Assembly (NCBI RefSeq): GCF_009765685.1
Contig: NZ_LMUY01000074.1
Coordinates: forward strand, 49,615-113,614
DNA: 64,000 nt
Reading direction: 5' to 3'
From: Acidisphaera sp. L21
GTDB lineage: Bacteria > Pseudomonadota > Alphaproteobacteria > Acetobacterales > Acetobacteraceae
A model generated the notes under the pieces. That model saw nothing but the letters and a program-made list of their open reading frames with translations. It had not been told where the DNA came from and made no database searches. Both the position numbers and the translations under genes were made by a program. This document shows, one piece after another, positions 54,648-63,954 of this stretch; the first letter of the stretch is position 1, and the number at the start of each line of letters is the position of its first letter.

Positions 54648-57602
54648 GTGGCAGCCCAAGGCCGGACACTCAGAAGCAAAACCCTGAAGGGCGTCGTGAT
54701 CGCCGCAGCCATCATCATGGCGATGGCGGCATGGATCGCAGTCCTAGTGGTCACCGACCTGGATCGCGAACAGCAGTTCCGCCAAGCGCAGTCCCGGGCC
54801 AGTAACCTGGCCCTGGCGTTCGAGGAACAGGTTTACAGGCAGATCCTGGCGGTCGACCAGAACCTGCGCGTGTTGAAATCGGATTGGGAGCGCGACCCCG
54901 CGAAGTTCGACTACACGGCCCTACAACGTCGCGCGACCTCGGTCTCGGACGTGATTTCCCAACTGATGATGATCGATTCACGCGGCAAAGTGGTGGCGAC
55001 GACCCGGCGTGAACAGAACGAAAGTGACATGTCCGGTCGCCGCTATTTCGAGGCGCATCGCAGCACCAGGATTGCCGGGCCGCTGCTGACTGGACCGTTC
55101 CAATACAATGGCGCCTGGTTCCTGAATTTCTCACGCCGGCTGGATCTGCCAGGCGGTGGGTTCGGTGGTGTCGTGGCGGCGTCCTACGACCTCAATACCC
55201 TCACCCAAGACATGTCACAGGCAGATCTGGGGCCTCGCGGCATGATCATGCTGGTGGGCCGCGACGGCATCATCCGGGCGCTTTCCATCCGCGGCAAGCT
55301 GGATCCAGGGGGTGATATCCGCAACACCGACCTGTATCACGCCATGTTCGACGGAGAGGCCGAGGGCTGGGTCGGTGTGTCCGGCCCCGACCGGGACACC
55401 CGCATCCATGCCTGGCGGATGATACCGGGCCAGAGCATGGCTCTGGTGGTGGGCCTGGACCGGGACGCCGCGCTCACTGCTGCGGCTACTCGCAAGAACC
55501 AGGCTGTACTGGGGGCGACAGCCGTCACCCTGCTGGTGCTGATCCTGGCCGCTGGCGTCGCCAGCACCATTTCCGCCGCCGCCACCCGGGAGCAACGACT
55601 GGCCGCGGACCGCGCGATCTTGGAGGCGGCGAACCGCCAATTGGACGAGGCGCGCGAGCGTGCCGACGAAAAGAGCCTCCAATTGGGCATGACCCTCGCC
55701 GGCATGTCGGACGGCATTTCCATGTTCGACGCCGATCTGCGCCTGGTGCAATGGAACGATCGCTATGCCGACCTCAATGGGCTGCCGCGCGAGGCGCTCT
55801 ACTTCGGCCTATCGTTGCAGGAGGTCATCCGGTTACAAGCCTCCGACGATGAGTTCGGCCGGGTCGATGTAGAGCCGGAGGTCGCATGGCGCATCTCCCG
55901 CATTCAGGACCCGGCACAATCGCCGATTTCGGTTCGCACCCGGCCAAGTGGCGCGGTGATCGAAGCGCGCCGCACCCGGCTGCCGGATGGTGGCCTTGTG
56001 ACGCTGTATACCGACATCACCGCCCGCAAGCTGGCAGAGGACGCCCATACCCGCGCGCGCGAGCAGGCGGAACTCGCGGCGCAGGAGAAATCCCGCTTCG
56101 TTGCCATCGTCAGCCACGAAATCCGCACCCCGCTGAACGTGGCGCTGAACTCGCTATTCCTGCTGGAGCAGTCGGTGTTGAGCCCGGCGCAGCGCCAACT
56201 GGTCGGGAACGGTCGATTGGCGGGCGAGTCGTTGATGGCGCTGTTGAACGACATTCTGGACCTGTCGCGCATGCAAGTCGGTCGGCTGCAGCTGCGCCCC
56301 GCTCCATTCGCGCTGCGGCCGATGCTGGAGGGAATCGTCGACCTGTTCCGCTACCAAGCGGAGGACCGCGGTATCGAGTTTTCCGTCGCCATCGCGCCGG
56401 GCATTCCGGAGCGGCTGATGACCGACTCAGGGCGGCTGCGGCAGGCGTTGATGAATCTGGTCAACAACGCGGCCAAATTCGCCGATCCTGGCCGCGCCTC
56501 GATTAGGGTTGGCTTCGCCAGCCTTGGTGGCGAGGCGGTGCTACGCTTTGCGGTGCGTGACGAAGGTCCGGACATCCCCGACCTGGACCGCGCCCGGTTA
56601 TTCCGCCCGTTCTCCCAACTGGGGCGGCCGGGCAGCACGGGCACCGGGCTGGGCCTGGCCATCTGCCAATTGCTCGCCAATCTGTTGGGCGGCCAGATTG
56701 GCTGCGACACCGTCCCCGGAGGCAAGGAGTTCTGGTTGACCATGCCAGCCGACGCGGTGAACGTGCCGGCGGTGCCGGTATCCACCGTCACGGACATACC
56801 GGATCAACTGCCGCGCACGCGCATCCTGCTGGTGGAGGATGTTCTGGCAAATCAGATGATCGTTGCGACCCTGCTGCGGCGCGAGGGCCATATGGTGGAA
56901 GTCGCCGCTTCGGGGTTGGAGGCGCTGGAGAAGATCCGTCACACGCCGTATGACCTGGTTTTTATGGACATCTTCATGCCCGGGATCGATGGAATGGAAA
57001 CCGCCCAGCGCATCCGTGCGCTGCCCGGCGCGACCAGCCGGCTGCCGCTGGTCGCGTTGACCGCCAACGTCGCGGAGGAGGATCGGGCAGCCTACCTTGC
57101 TTCCGGCATGATCGACGTGGTGGCCAAGCCCGTCGAGCGGGCGACGCTGTTGCAGGCTCTTGCCAGGCATGTCTGGAGTAAGCAGCACCAGAACACAGCG
57201 CTTCCGGCAACAGGCCAAACCGTGCCGGTGGAACCGGCCGCGCAACTCGCGACCGAGGCGGTTGGCGCGATCGATCTCGCGCAACTGGAATGCTGGAGGC
57301 GCGGGTTGCCGGCCGCGACGTGCGACGATCTGTTTGCCGATGCGGTGCAGCAGTTGCGCGACATGGTACGTCCGTTGCAGGAGGCACTCGAATCCGGCGA
57401 CCCTGCCGCCATCAAGCAGACGACCCACGCCATGCGGGGCGTGGCAAGCAATTACGGGCTGTCCGGGCTGGCAGCCCTGGTGCGCAGCATCGCCGCCGCA
57501 CCGGATGCCACGCCGCCGGCGATAGTGGCCGCACATATTCTCCGAGACATCGAACACGCCGAGGCGGCGATGGCCGAACTGCCGCAATCGCAGGCGGCAT
57601 GA
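54648..57602 (+). CDS. Tripartite hybrid histidine kinase
   Basis: A 984-residue membrane sensor. I prefer the GTG at 54648 (AAAGGA 6 bases upstream) over the GTG at 54627. Two membrane helices (about residues 14-35 and 288-310) flank a periplasmic dCache-like sensor. A coiled coil and a PAS domain (345-465) follow. The kinase His is H490 in IVSHEIRTPLN, with N-box LVNNAAKFAD and GTGLGLAICQLL. A receiver carries D774 in VFMDIFMPGIDG, and an HPt domain carries H927 in TTHAMRGVASNYG. This is a complete BarA/ArcB-like relay. Its output regulator is not in the window. Confidence 0.92.
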   Translation: MAAQGRTLRSKTLKGVVIAAAIIMAMAAWIAVLVVTDLDREQQFRQAQSRASNLALAFEEQVYRQILAVDQNLRVLKSDWERDPAKFDYTALQRRATSVSDVISQLMMIDSRGKVVATTRREQNESDMSGRRYFEAHRSTRIAGPLLTGPFQYNGAWFLNFSRRLDLPGGGFGGVVAASYDLNTLTQDMSQADLGPRGMIMLVGRDGIIRALSIRGKLDPGGDIRNTDLYHAMFDGEAEGWVGVSGPDRDTRIHAWRMIPGQSMALVVGLDRDAALTAAATRKNQAVLGATAVTLLVLILAAGVASTISAAATREQRLAADRAILEAANRQLDEARERADEKSLQLGMTLAGMSDGISMFDADLRLVQWNDRYADLNGLPREALYFGLSLQEVIRLQASDDEFGRVDVEPEVAWRISRIQDPAQSPISVRTRPSGAVIEARRTRLPDGGLVTLYTDITARKLAEDAHTRAREQAELAAQEKSRFVAIVSHEIRTPLNVALNSLFLLEQSVLSPAQRQLVGNGRLAGESLMALLNDILDLSRMQVGRLQLRPAPFALRPMLEGIVDLFRYQAEDRGIEFSVAIAPGIPERLMTDSGRLRQALMNLVNNAAKFADPGRASIRVGFASLGGEAVLRFAVRDEGPDIPDLDRARLFRPFSQLGRPGSTGTGLGLAICQLLANLLGGQIGCDTVPGGKEFWLTMPADAVNVPAVPVSTVTDIPDQLPRTRILLVEDVLANQMIVATLLRREGHMVEVAASGLEALEKIRHTPYDLVFMDIFMPGIDGMETAQRIRALPGATSRLPLVALTANVAEEDRAAYLASGMIDVVAKPVERATLLQALARHVWSKQHQNTALPATGQTVPVEPAAQLATEAVGAIDLAQLECWRRGLPAATCDDLFADAVQQLRDMVRPLQEALESGDPAAIKQTTHAMRGVASNYGLSGLAALVRSIAAAPDATPPAIVAAHILRDIEHAEAAMAELPQSQAA

Positions 57603-58189
57603 GCACGCCGATGCTGAAAATCTACCTGGCCGGCCCGGATGTCTTCCTGCCACAGCCGCTGCAGCGTGCGGAGCAGATGCGACAGATCTGCCAAGCGCAT
57701 GGGCTGGACGCAATTTCCCCGCTGGACCCCCTACCCGGTGAGCAAGCCGATGTGCTGGCGAGCCTTGACCCCTACGTCATTGCCCGCCGCAACGAGGCGC
57801 ATATCCGCGACAGCGACGCAGTGCTCGCCAACCTCACCCCGTTTCGCGGCCCGGGCGCCGATCCCGGCACGGTCTACGAGATCGGCTACGCCCGTGCCCT
57901 CGGGCGCACCGTCTTCGGATACGCGACCGTTGCCGCGGACCACGCCACCCGGGTCCGGGCGCTGGATGGCAGCACAGCAACGGCGGACGCAGCCGGGCTG
58001 GCGATTGAGGATTTCGGCCTATTCGAAAACTTGATGATCACCTGCGGAATCGAAGCGAGCGGCGGTTTCACGATCACCGCGGATACGCCCGATCGCTGGG
58101 GCGATCTGTCGGTGTTCCGCCGCTGTGTTGCCGCGGCGGCCACACTGCTACTTGGCCAGCCTGCTATTCCGGCAGCGGCTGCAGGATAG
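57599..58189 (+). CDS. Nucleoside 2-deoxyribosyltransferase family protein
   Basis: A 196-residue protein starting at ATG 57599, overlapping the kinase stop as ATGA. It begins KIYLAGPDVFLPQPLQ and has DPYVIARRNEAHIRDSDAVL, then GADPGTVYEIGYARALGRTV, where the Glu of YEIGYA is the likely nucleophile. The family moves deoxyribose between bases or hydrolyses nucleotides. Coupling to a hybrid kinase is unusual. Its 3' end overlaps ampG by 26 bases on the other strand. Confidence 0.86.
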   Translation: MSTPMLKIYLAGPDVFLPQPLQRAEQMRQICQAHGLDAISPLDPLPGEQADVLASLDPYVIARRNEAHIRDSDAVLANLTPFRGPGADPGTVYEIGYARALGRTVFGYATVAADHATRVRALDGSTATADAAGLAIEDFGLFENLMITCGIEASGGFTITADTPDRWGDLSVFRRCVAAAATLLLGQPAIPAAAAG

Positions 58190-59429
58190 GCAAGGCCGCC
58201 CGGCGAGTCGCCACGATCGCCACCATGATCAGCATGGCCGGCACCGCGGCGAAGATCGTTAGCCCATAGAACGGCACCCAACCCAAGGACTGCGCCGCCC
58301 AGCCGGAAAACCCGCCCATCGTGCGCAGCGGCAGGGTCGCGATGGACGATAGCAGGGCGTATTGCGTGGCGGTGAGGCCGGGCGCGCATAGGCTGGACAG
58401 GAAGGTGATGAACGCCGCGTCCGCCATCGCCTCGGCAAACCCTTCCAGCAGCACCTTCAGCACCAGGATGATCGGGTCGCCACCGGACACGGCCAAGGCG
58501 AAATACAGCGCCATCGACGCCATTTGCACGAAGCCGGTCAGGATCAACGCCCGCATGGCGCCCAGTCGCGCCACAAGATAGCCGCCAACCGCCGCCCCCG
58601 CCAAAGCGGCCAACAGTGACGGCACGCCGATCGCGGTGGCCACCTGGTCCCGGTTGTAGCCCAGGGCGCGATAGAATGGCGGCGCCATGGTGCCGGCCAT
58701 TGCCTCCCCCAGTTTGAACAGCAGCACGAAGGCCAGCGTCACCACGGCTCCGCGGCGCGAGAGGAACTCCGTCAGCGGCCGCAGCACAGCGGCGCGCAGG
58801 CTGGCCAGCACGCCGGCCTCGCCCCGCCGCATAGGCGCCACCGGCGGTGCCGGCGCAATCAATGTGAAGATCGGCCCCATGGCGATGAGCACGGTGACGC
58901 AGAGCAGCGCGCCATGCCACCCGAGCGATCCTGCCAACTTGATCGCAACCGACCCGGCGATCAGCAACGCGGCGCGATAGCCCCAGATGTAGGCTGCCAA
59001 CGCCGCGCCCTGCGCCCGCTCCGGAAACAACTCGATCCGCCAGGCGTCGATGGCAATATCCTGGCTGGCCGAGAGGAACGCCACGAGCGCCGCCGCCGCC
59101 ACCAAGGGAATCGGCCGTGACGGGTCGCACAGGGCAAGGCCGATGCAGGCCAGCACGAGCAGCGGTTGGATGATCAGCAGCCAGCCGCGCCGCTGCCCCA
59201 GCCGTTGCAGCATGCCGGGGACGCCAAGCCGGTCCAGCGCTGGCGCCCACAGGAATTTCAGGCTGTAGGAAATGCCGATACTCGCCGTCCAGCCGATGGC
59301 AGGCAGCGAACTGCCGCTTTCGCTGAACCATTGCCGCAGGGTGAACCCGGATAGCGGTAGCGGCAGACCGGCCACAAAGCCGAGGCCAGCCATAGCGATG
59401 AAGGCCCGGCGAGATGCAGTGTGCGACAA
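58164..59429 (-). CDS. ampG: AmpG-like muropeptide permease (MFS)
   Basis: A 421-residue major facilitator with about 12 hydrophobic helices. The AmpG signatures are GLPLPLSGFTLRQWF, YSLKFLWAPALDRL, SASQDIAIDAWRIEL and GYRAALLIAGSVAI. It imports anhydro-muropeptides for recycling, so it may work with the Slt at 44469. It is downstream of typA, behind a terminator. Confidence 0.9.
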   Translation of the reverse strand: MSHTASRRAFIAMAGLGFVAGLPLPLSGFTLRQWFSESGSSLPAIGWTASIGISYSLKFLWAPALDRLGVPGMLQRLGQRRGWLLIIQPLLVLACIGLALCDPSRPIPLVAAAALVAFLSASQDIAIDAWRIELFPERAQGAALAAYIWGYRAALLIAGSVAIKLAGSLGWHGALLCVTVLIAMGPIFTLIAPAPPVAPMRRGEAGVLASLRAAVLRPLTEFLSRRGAVVTLAFVLLFKLGEAMAGTMAPPFYRALGYNRDQVATAIGVPSLLAALAGAAVGGYLVARLGAMRALILTGFVQMASMALYFALAVSGGDPIILVLKVLLEGFAEAMADAAFITFLSSLCAPGLTATQYALLSSIATLPLRTMGGFSGWAAQSLGWVPFYGLTIFAAVPAMLIMVAIVATRRAALPILQPLPE

Positions 59430-59433
59430 AGAC

Positions 59434-59463
59434 GAAAGGCCTGGAGGTGATACCCCCAGGCCT
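59434..59463 (-). terminator. Terminator after typA
   Basis: On the minus strand AGGCCTGG (59463-59456) pairs with CCAGGCCT (59444-59437), followed by TTTCGTC. It lies between the typA stop (59524) and the ampG start (59429). Confidence 0.65.
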
Positions 59464-59523
59464 CGCCGTTCAAGCCAGTGTCGTCAAGCGCCTTGTGTGC
59501 GCCCAGCTTGTGTGGCGCCCGGC

Positions 59524-61353
59524 CTAAGCCGCTGCGGAGTCGGACTGGCGCCCAGCCTTCTTCCGGTCATGCGGGTTCAAATGGCGCTTGCGGAGACGGA
59601 TCGCCGCCGGAGTCACTTCCACCAACTCGTCATCCTCGATGTAGGAAATCGCCTGCTCCAGCGACATCCGCCGGGGCGGGATCAGCAGCATCGCATCATC
59701 CTTGCCGGAGGCACGGACGTTGGTCAGCTTCTTTTCCTTGATCGGGTTCACGTCCAGATCCGAGTCGCGTGAATGCTCCCCCAGGATCAAGCCCTCGTAG
59801 ACCTTATCACCAGGGTTTACGAACAGCGTCCCACGCTCCTGCAGATACCACAGCGCGTAATGGATCGCCTCGCCACCTTCGGTCGATATCAGCGAGCCGT
59901 TGCGACGACCTTCCATCGGTCCGGCCCACGGCTCGTATCCGTCGAACAGCCGGTTCATGACGCCGCTGCCGCGCGTGTCGGTCAGGAACTCGCCGTGATA
60001 ACCGATCAGGCCGCGCGACGGGATCTTGAAGGTAAGGCGCACCTTGCCACCGCCCGACGGACGCATGTCCTGCATCACGCCCTTGCGGCGGCTCATCTTC
60101 TCGACCACGACGCCGGAATACGGCTCGTCCACGTCGATCAGAACCTCCTCGAACGGCTCCTCGCGCTCACCCGTCTCCTCATTCTTCCGGGTCAGCACTC
60201 GGGGGCGGCCGATGGTCAGCTCGAACCCTTCGCGGCGCATCGTCTCGATCAGCACGCCGAGCTGCAACTCGCCGCGGCCGGCCACTTCGAAGGCCTCGCT
60301 TTCATTGCTCTCAGTGATCTTGATCGCCACGTTGCCTTCCGACTCGCGCATCAGGCGGTCGCGGATCTGGCGAGAGGTAACCTTCTTGCCCTCGCGCCCG
60401 CCAAGCGGCCCGTCATTCACACGGAAGGTCATCGCCAGCGTCGGCGGATCGATCGGCGTTGCGTGCAGCGGCTGCATCAGATCCGATGAGCCAACCGTGT
60501 CCGGCACCGTCGCGTCCGTGAGCCCGGCGACCGCGATGATGTCGCCAGCCACCACCTCATCCACCGCAACCCGCTCCAGCCCGCGGAAGCTCATTAGCTT
60601 GGTCAAACGGCCGGTCTCCACAACCGTCCCATCCGAACGCAGCACCTTCAGCGGCATGTTGAGCTTGGCCGTACCCTGCTCCACCCGCCCGGTCAGCACG
60701 CGACCGAGAAAGTTGTCGTAGTCCAGGATGGACGCAACCATCGCGAAGGGTGCATCCGGGTCCAGTGCCGGCGCCGGCACATGGCGCAGCACCAGGTCGA
60801 ACATCGGGCTCAAGTCTTTTCGGGCGCCCTCTAGCACCTCATCTGCCCAGCCTTGGCGGCCGGATGCGTAGAGCATCGGGAAGTCCAGCTGCTCATCCGT
60901 CGCGCCCAAGGCTGCGAACAGATCAAACACTTCGGTGTGGACCTCGTCGGACCGCGCATCCTGGCGGTCGACTTTGTTCACCACCACAATCGGCTTGATG
61001 CCCTGGGCAAGCGCCTTGCCCACCACGAACTTGGTCTGCGGCAGCACGCCCTCGGCGGCGTCGACCAGGACGATCGCGCCATCCACCATGTTCAGGATGC
61101 GCTCAACCTCGCCGCCGAAATCGGCGTGGCCAGGGGTATCGACGATGTTGATCCGCGTCCCCTTCCACTCGACGCTGGCGACCTTGGCCAGGATCGTAAT
61201 GCCGCGCTCTTTTTCCAGGTCATTGCGGTCCAGAGCGCGCTCAGCGACTTGCTGATGCTCCCGGAACGCACCAGACTGGCGCAGCAATTGGTCGACCAGC
61301 GTCGTCTTGCCATGGTCGACGTGGGCGATGATCGCGATGTTTCTGATGTCCAT
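59524..61353 (-). CDS. typA: Translational GTPase TypA/BipA
   Basis: A 609-residue ribosome-bound GTPase. The G domain has [15 protein letters not shown], the switch region [26 protein letters not shown] and NKVDR. Further domains are EF-G-like, and the C-terminal TypA-specific region contains [20 protein letters not shown] and the usual [13 protein letters not shown]. It helps 50S assembly and stress growth. It is monocistronic. Confidence 0.96.
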   Translation of the reverse strand: MDIRNIAIIAHVDHGKTTLVDQLLRQSGAFREHQQVAERALDRNDLEKERGITILAKVASVEWKGTRINIVDTPGHADFGGEVERILNMVDGAIVLVDAAEGVLPQTKFVVGKALAQGIKPIVVVNKVDRQDARSDEVHTEVFDLFAALGATDEQLDFPMLYASGRQGWADEVLEGARKDLSPMFDLVLRHVPAPALDPDAPFAMVASILDYDNFLGRVLTGRVEQGTAKLNMPLKVLRSDGTVVETGRLTKLMSFRGLERVAVDEVVAGDIIAVAGLTDATVPDTVGSSDLMQPLHATPIDPPTLAMTFRVNDGPLGGREGKKVTSRQIRDRLMRESEGNVAIKITESNESEAFEVAGRGELQLGVLIETMRREGFELTIGRPRVLTRKNEETGEREEPFEEVLIDVDEPYSGVVVEKMSRRKGVMQDMRPSGGGKVRLTFKIPSRGLIGYHGEFLTDTRGSGVMNRLFDGYEPWAGPMEGRRNGSLISTEGGEAIHYALWYLQERGTLFVNPGDKVYEGLILGEHSRDSDLDVNPIKEKKLTNVRASGKDDAMLLIPPRRMSLEQAISYIEDDELVEVTPAAIRLRKRHLNPHDRKKAGRQSDSAAA

Positions 61354-61444
61354 GTGCGTCTAATCGGGCGCACCCGGTGGGTCGCCTCGCCTGTCTTATG
61401 TTGCAGCCGCACACATAATGCGCTGCGCGCCAGAATACGAGCCG

Positions 61445-61487
61445 AAAAAGCCGCAACCGCCGTATGCGTGCCATACGGCGGTTGCGG
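61445..61487 (-). terminator. Strong Rho-independent terminator
   Basis: CCGCAACCGCCGTATG (61451-61466) and CATACGGCGGTTGCGG (61472-61487) form a perfect 16-base-pair stem with a 5-base loop. On the minus strand it is followed directly by CTTTTT, so it ends the transcript of the gene at 61507-62085, just upstream of typA. Confidence 0.9.
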
Positions 61488-61506
61488 CGTCGTCGTTTTG
61501 GCCGGG

Positions 61507-62085
61507 TTAGTGGCCTGCAGACATCGCGGCGGCGATGGCCCGCTTGGCGCCGGGAATGTCACGATGCGCCAGGGCGTCGCGAGCCGCCGTCACCTGCATG
61601 ATGTCGGACGACTGGTCCGGCATATCCGCCTGGGTCGCCGGCACCGAACGCTGCAGCATCGCCGTCTGCGCCCGCTCCAGCGCCTCCTGCGCACGACCCG
61701 TCTGCCCGGCATTCAGCGCGCGTTGCGCATCCGCCAGGAATGACCCGGCCGAGCCATTGGGCCCGCCCGTCGGGGCCGGCAGGCGCGGCGCGATCACCGA
61801 CCGGCTGTCCCCCGCTGTGATGTTGCTAGCCTTATCCGACGCCGGGAACGAATCGCCCACACCTGGTTCATGCCCAGGACGGATATCCCCCGAATCCACC
61901 GCCGGTGCAGCAGCGTGGTGCGCCATACGATGATGCATCGGCATCCGGTGGGCGGGCTTGGGCACCGAAGTTGCCGGTGCCTCCGGGGTCGCCGGCGCAA
62001 CCGGCGGCGAAGCGCTGGTCTGCGCATTCGCAGCTCCAGCCAAACCCAACATCGCCGCCGACATCAATAAAACCTTACGCATCAT
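61507..62085 (-). CDS. Exported protein of unknown function, Pro/His/Ala-rich
   Basis: A 192-residue protein. The ATG at 62085 follows GAGGGG after 6 bases and begins a signal peptide (MMRKVLLMSAAMLGLAGAAN). The mature part starts with a Pro/Ala-rich stretch and a histidine-rich motif (HRMPMHHRMAHHAA), then a helical region (LADAQRALNAGQTGRAQEAL and ARDALAHRDIPGAKRAIAAA). No family is recognised. The His-rich segment could bind metal. It has its own strong terminator. Confidence 0.7.
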   Translation of the reverse strand: MMRKVLLMSAAMLGLAGAANAQTSASPPVAPATPEAPATSVPKPAHRMPMHHRMAHHAAAPAVDSGDIRPGHEPGVGDSFPASDKASNITAGDSRSVIAPRLPAPTGGPNGSAGSFLADAQRALNAGQTGRAQEALERAQTAMLQRSVPATQADMPDQSSDIMQVTAARDALAHRDIPGAKRAIAAAMSAGH

Positions 62086-62176
62086 GCAAATCCCCTCGTT
62101 CAAAGCGCTGCATCGCCAATGCAATTCCAGTCGTCCAACGAGGTTCCATTGCGAAAGGTTGCGCTTGATCGTCCAA

Positions 62177-63172
62177 TTAGTCCGTTATCGAGGCAGTCAA
62201 TGCCCTCAAATTCGCAACCGGGCGGGCGCCATAATGGCTGATTACTTCTGCGGCTGCGACGCTGCCCAACCGGCCGCACGCCGCCAACGAGCGCCCGGCC
62301 GTGTATCCCGCCAAAAACCCGGCGGCGTAGGCGTCTCCGGCGCCCGTGGTGTCGACGACCTTGGTCGGCTCGGCCGAAACCACCACACGCTCCGCCCCGC
62401 GCAGGATCACGCTGCCTTCCTCGCTACGGGTCAGCGCTGCCAGGGCGACGTCGGCGCGGGCAGCCTCCGCTGCGGCATCGAAATCGCCGAGTTCATATAG
62501 GCTGCAAATCTCGGATTCGTTGGCGAACAAGATGTCGACGCTCTCTGCCACCAATTCACGGAACGCGGCGCGGTGGCGGTCGACGCAAAACGCGTCCGAC
62601 AGCGACAGTGCCACTCGGCGCCCGGCGGCATGCGCCGCGGCAGCGGCCCGGCGGAACGCGGCCTGCGCGGCCGGCGGGTCGAACAGATAGCCTTCCAGAT
62701 ACAGCACGGCGGACTCCGCGACCAAAGCCTCGTCCACGTCCGCCTCGCCAAACGACACGCAGGCGCCCAGAAAAGTGTTCATCGTGCGCTGGCCATCCGG
62801 CGTCACCAGGATCAGGCAGCGGGCCGTGGCCAGGCCGCCCTCCAGCGCCGGGGTCGGGAAATGCACGCCGGCCGCCGCGATGTCGCTGCGGAAGGTAGCG
62901 CCCAGCCCGTCTGCGGCGACCTTGCCCAGATACGCCACCCGGGCGCCCAACGCCGCTGCGACCGCACAGGTATTCGCCGCCGACCCACCGCTGCTTTCGG
63001 CCCCGGTCGGCATCGCGCCATACAGAATGTCCGCCGCATCCGAGTCGATCAACGCCATTCCGCCCTTGCGCATATCGTGCTTGGACAAGAATTGGTCGTC
63101 TGTCGGCGACACCACGTCGACGATGGCGTTACCGATGCCGATGATGTCGAATCGCGGTTGGGTGGCGCTCAT
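62177..63172 (-). CDS. PfkB family carbohydrate kinase, adenosine kinase-like
   Basis: A 331-residue ribokinase-fold enzyme. The ATG at 63172 starts SATQPRFDIIGIGNAIVDVV. It has GGSAANTCAVAAALGARVAY and the catalytic Asp in VDTTGAGDAYAAGFLAGYTA (GAGD motif). The IGIGNAIVDVV start and length fit the alphaproteobacterial adenosine kinase group. Ribose or another sugar remains possible. It diverges from the EI24-like gene. Confidence 0.88.
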   Translation of the reverse strand: MSATQPRFDIIGIGNAIVDVVSPTDDQFLSKHDMRKGGMALIDSDAADILYGAMPTGAESSGGSAANTCAVAAALGARVAYLGKVAADGLGATFRSDIAAAGVHFPTPALEGGLATARCLILVTPDGQRTMNTFLGACVSFGEADVDEALVAESAVLYLEGYLFDPPAAQAAFRRAAAAAHAAGRRVALSLSDAFCVDRHRAAFRELVAESVDILFANESEICSLYELGDFDAAAEAARADVALAALTRSEEGSVILRGAERVVVSAEPTKVVDTTGAGDAYAAGFLAGYTAGRSLAACGRLGSVAAAEVISHYGARPVANLRALTASITD

Positions 63173-63243
63173 GCTGTGTTGCCGATCAAAAAATGGCTGC
63201 GTTGAGTTCGCGCCTATCACCCCCCTGCGCTGGGAGCAATGAC

Positions 63244-63900
63244 GTGAAAGCCCTTTGGCTAGCCGTGGCACAACTGGACGATCCAGCCTGCCTCAGCGTG
63301 CTGATCCACAGCGTGCTGCTGTCCCTGGTCGCCTACGCCATCCTGCTGGGCGGCAGCATCTGGGGCGTCCACGAGATGCTGGCCGCAGTGCATTGGCCAG
63401 GCTGGCTTGCCGCGATCATCGGCACGCTAGGGGTCGTGCTGCTGGCGTTCTGGCTGTTCCTGCCGACCGTCATCCTGATCGCAACTTTATATATGGAACG
63501 GATCGCCCGGGCGGTGGACGCGCGGCACTATCCCTATTTCCCCTCGCCGGAGCCCGCGCCCCTCTCCGTTCAGCTTTGGGATGGGCTGACGTTGGCGGTT
63601 CGGGTGCTGCTCCTCAACCTCGTCGCCCTGGCACTGGCGTTCCTGCCCATTCCCGGCATAGGCCTGGCGCTCGCGATCCTCGTCAGCGGTTGGGCGATCG
63701 GGCGGGGGTTATTCGTCGCCGTGGCGATGCGCCGCATGGATCGTGGCCCGGCGCAGGCACTATATCGCAGCCGCCGCATGGCGGTGTTGCTCCCTGGCAT
63801 GGCGCTCGCAGTGGCAGCGATGGTGCCTGGTCTTAACCTTCTGGTGCCGATCGTCGGCACCGCGGCGATGGTCCATGTGCTGAACCGCAGCCCGCGCTGA
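63244..63900 (+). CDS. EI24/CysZ-like membrane protein
   Basis: A 218-residue integral membrane protein. I chose the GTG at 63244 (GGGAG 8 bases upstream). It has four to five hydrophobic segments, for example SVLLSLVAYAILLGG and LVALALAFLPIPGIG, with the EI24 signature region MERIARAVDARHYP and a GRGLFVAVAMRRMDR loop. CysZ-type members take up sulfate; many in this family are uncharacterised. Confidence 0.8.
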   Translation: MKALWLAVAQLDDPACLSVLIHSVLLSLVAYAILLGGSIWGVHEMLAAVHWPGWLAAIIGTLGVVLLAFWLFLPTVILIATLYMERIARAVDARHYPYFPSPEPAPLSVQLWDGLTLAVRVLLLNLVALALAFLPIPGIGLALAILVSGWAIGRGLFVAVAMRRMDRGPAQALYRSRRMAVLLPGMALAVAAMVPGLNLLVPIVGTAAMVHVLNRSPR

Positions 63901-63954
63901 ACGACTCAAAACGCCGCATTGCCTGTTGTTCACGCCGCGATCGGATGTTAGGGC

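Noticed and set aside
57886-59331. A 481-codon minus-strand frame across the deoxyribosyltransferase and ampG genes
   Set aside because: It reads ampG in the wrong phase; the true ampG frame has all family signatures.
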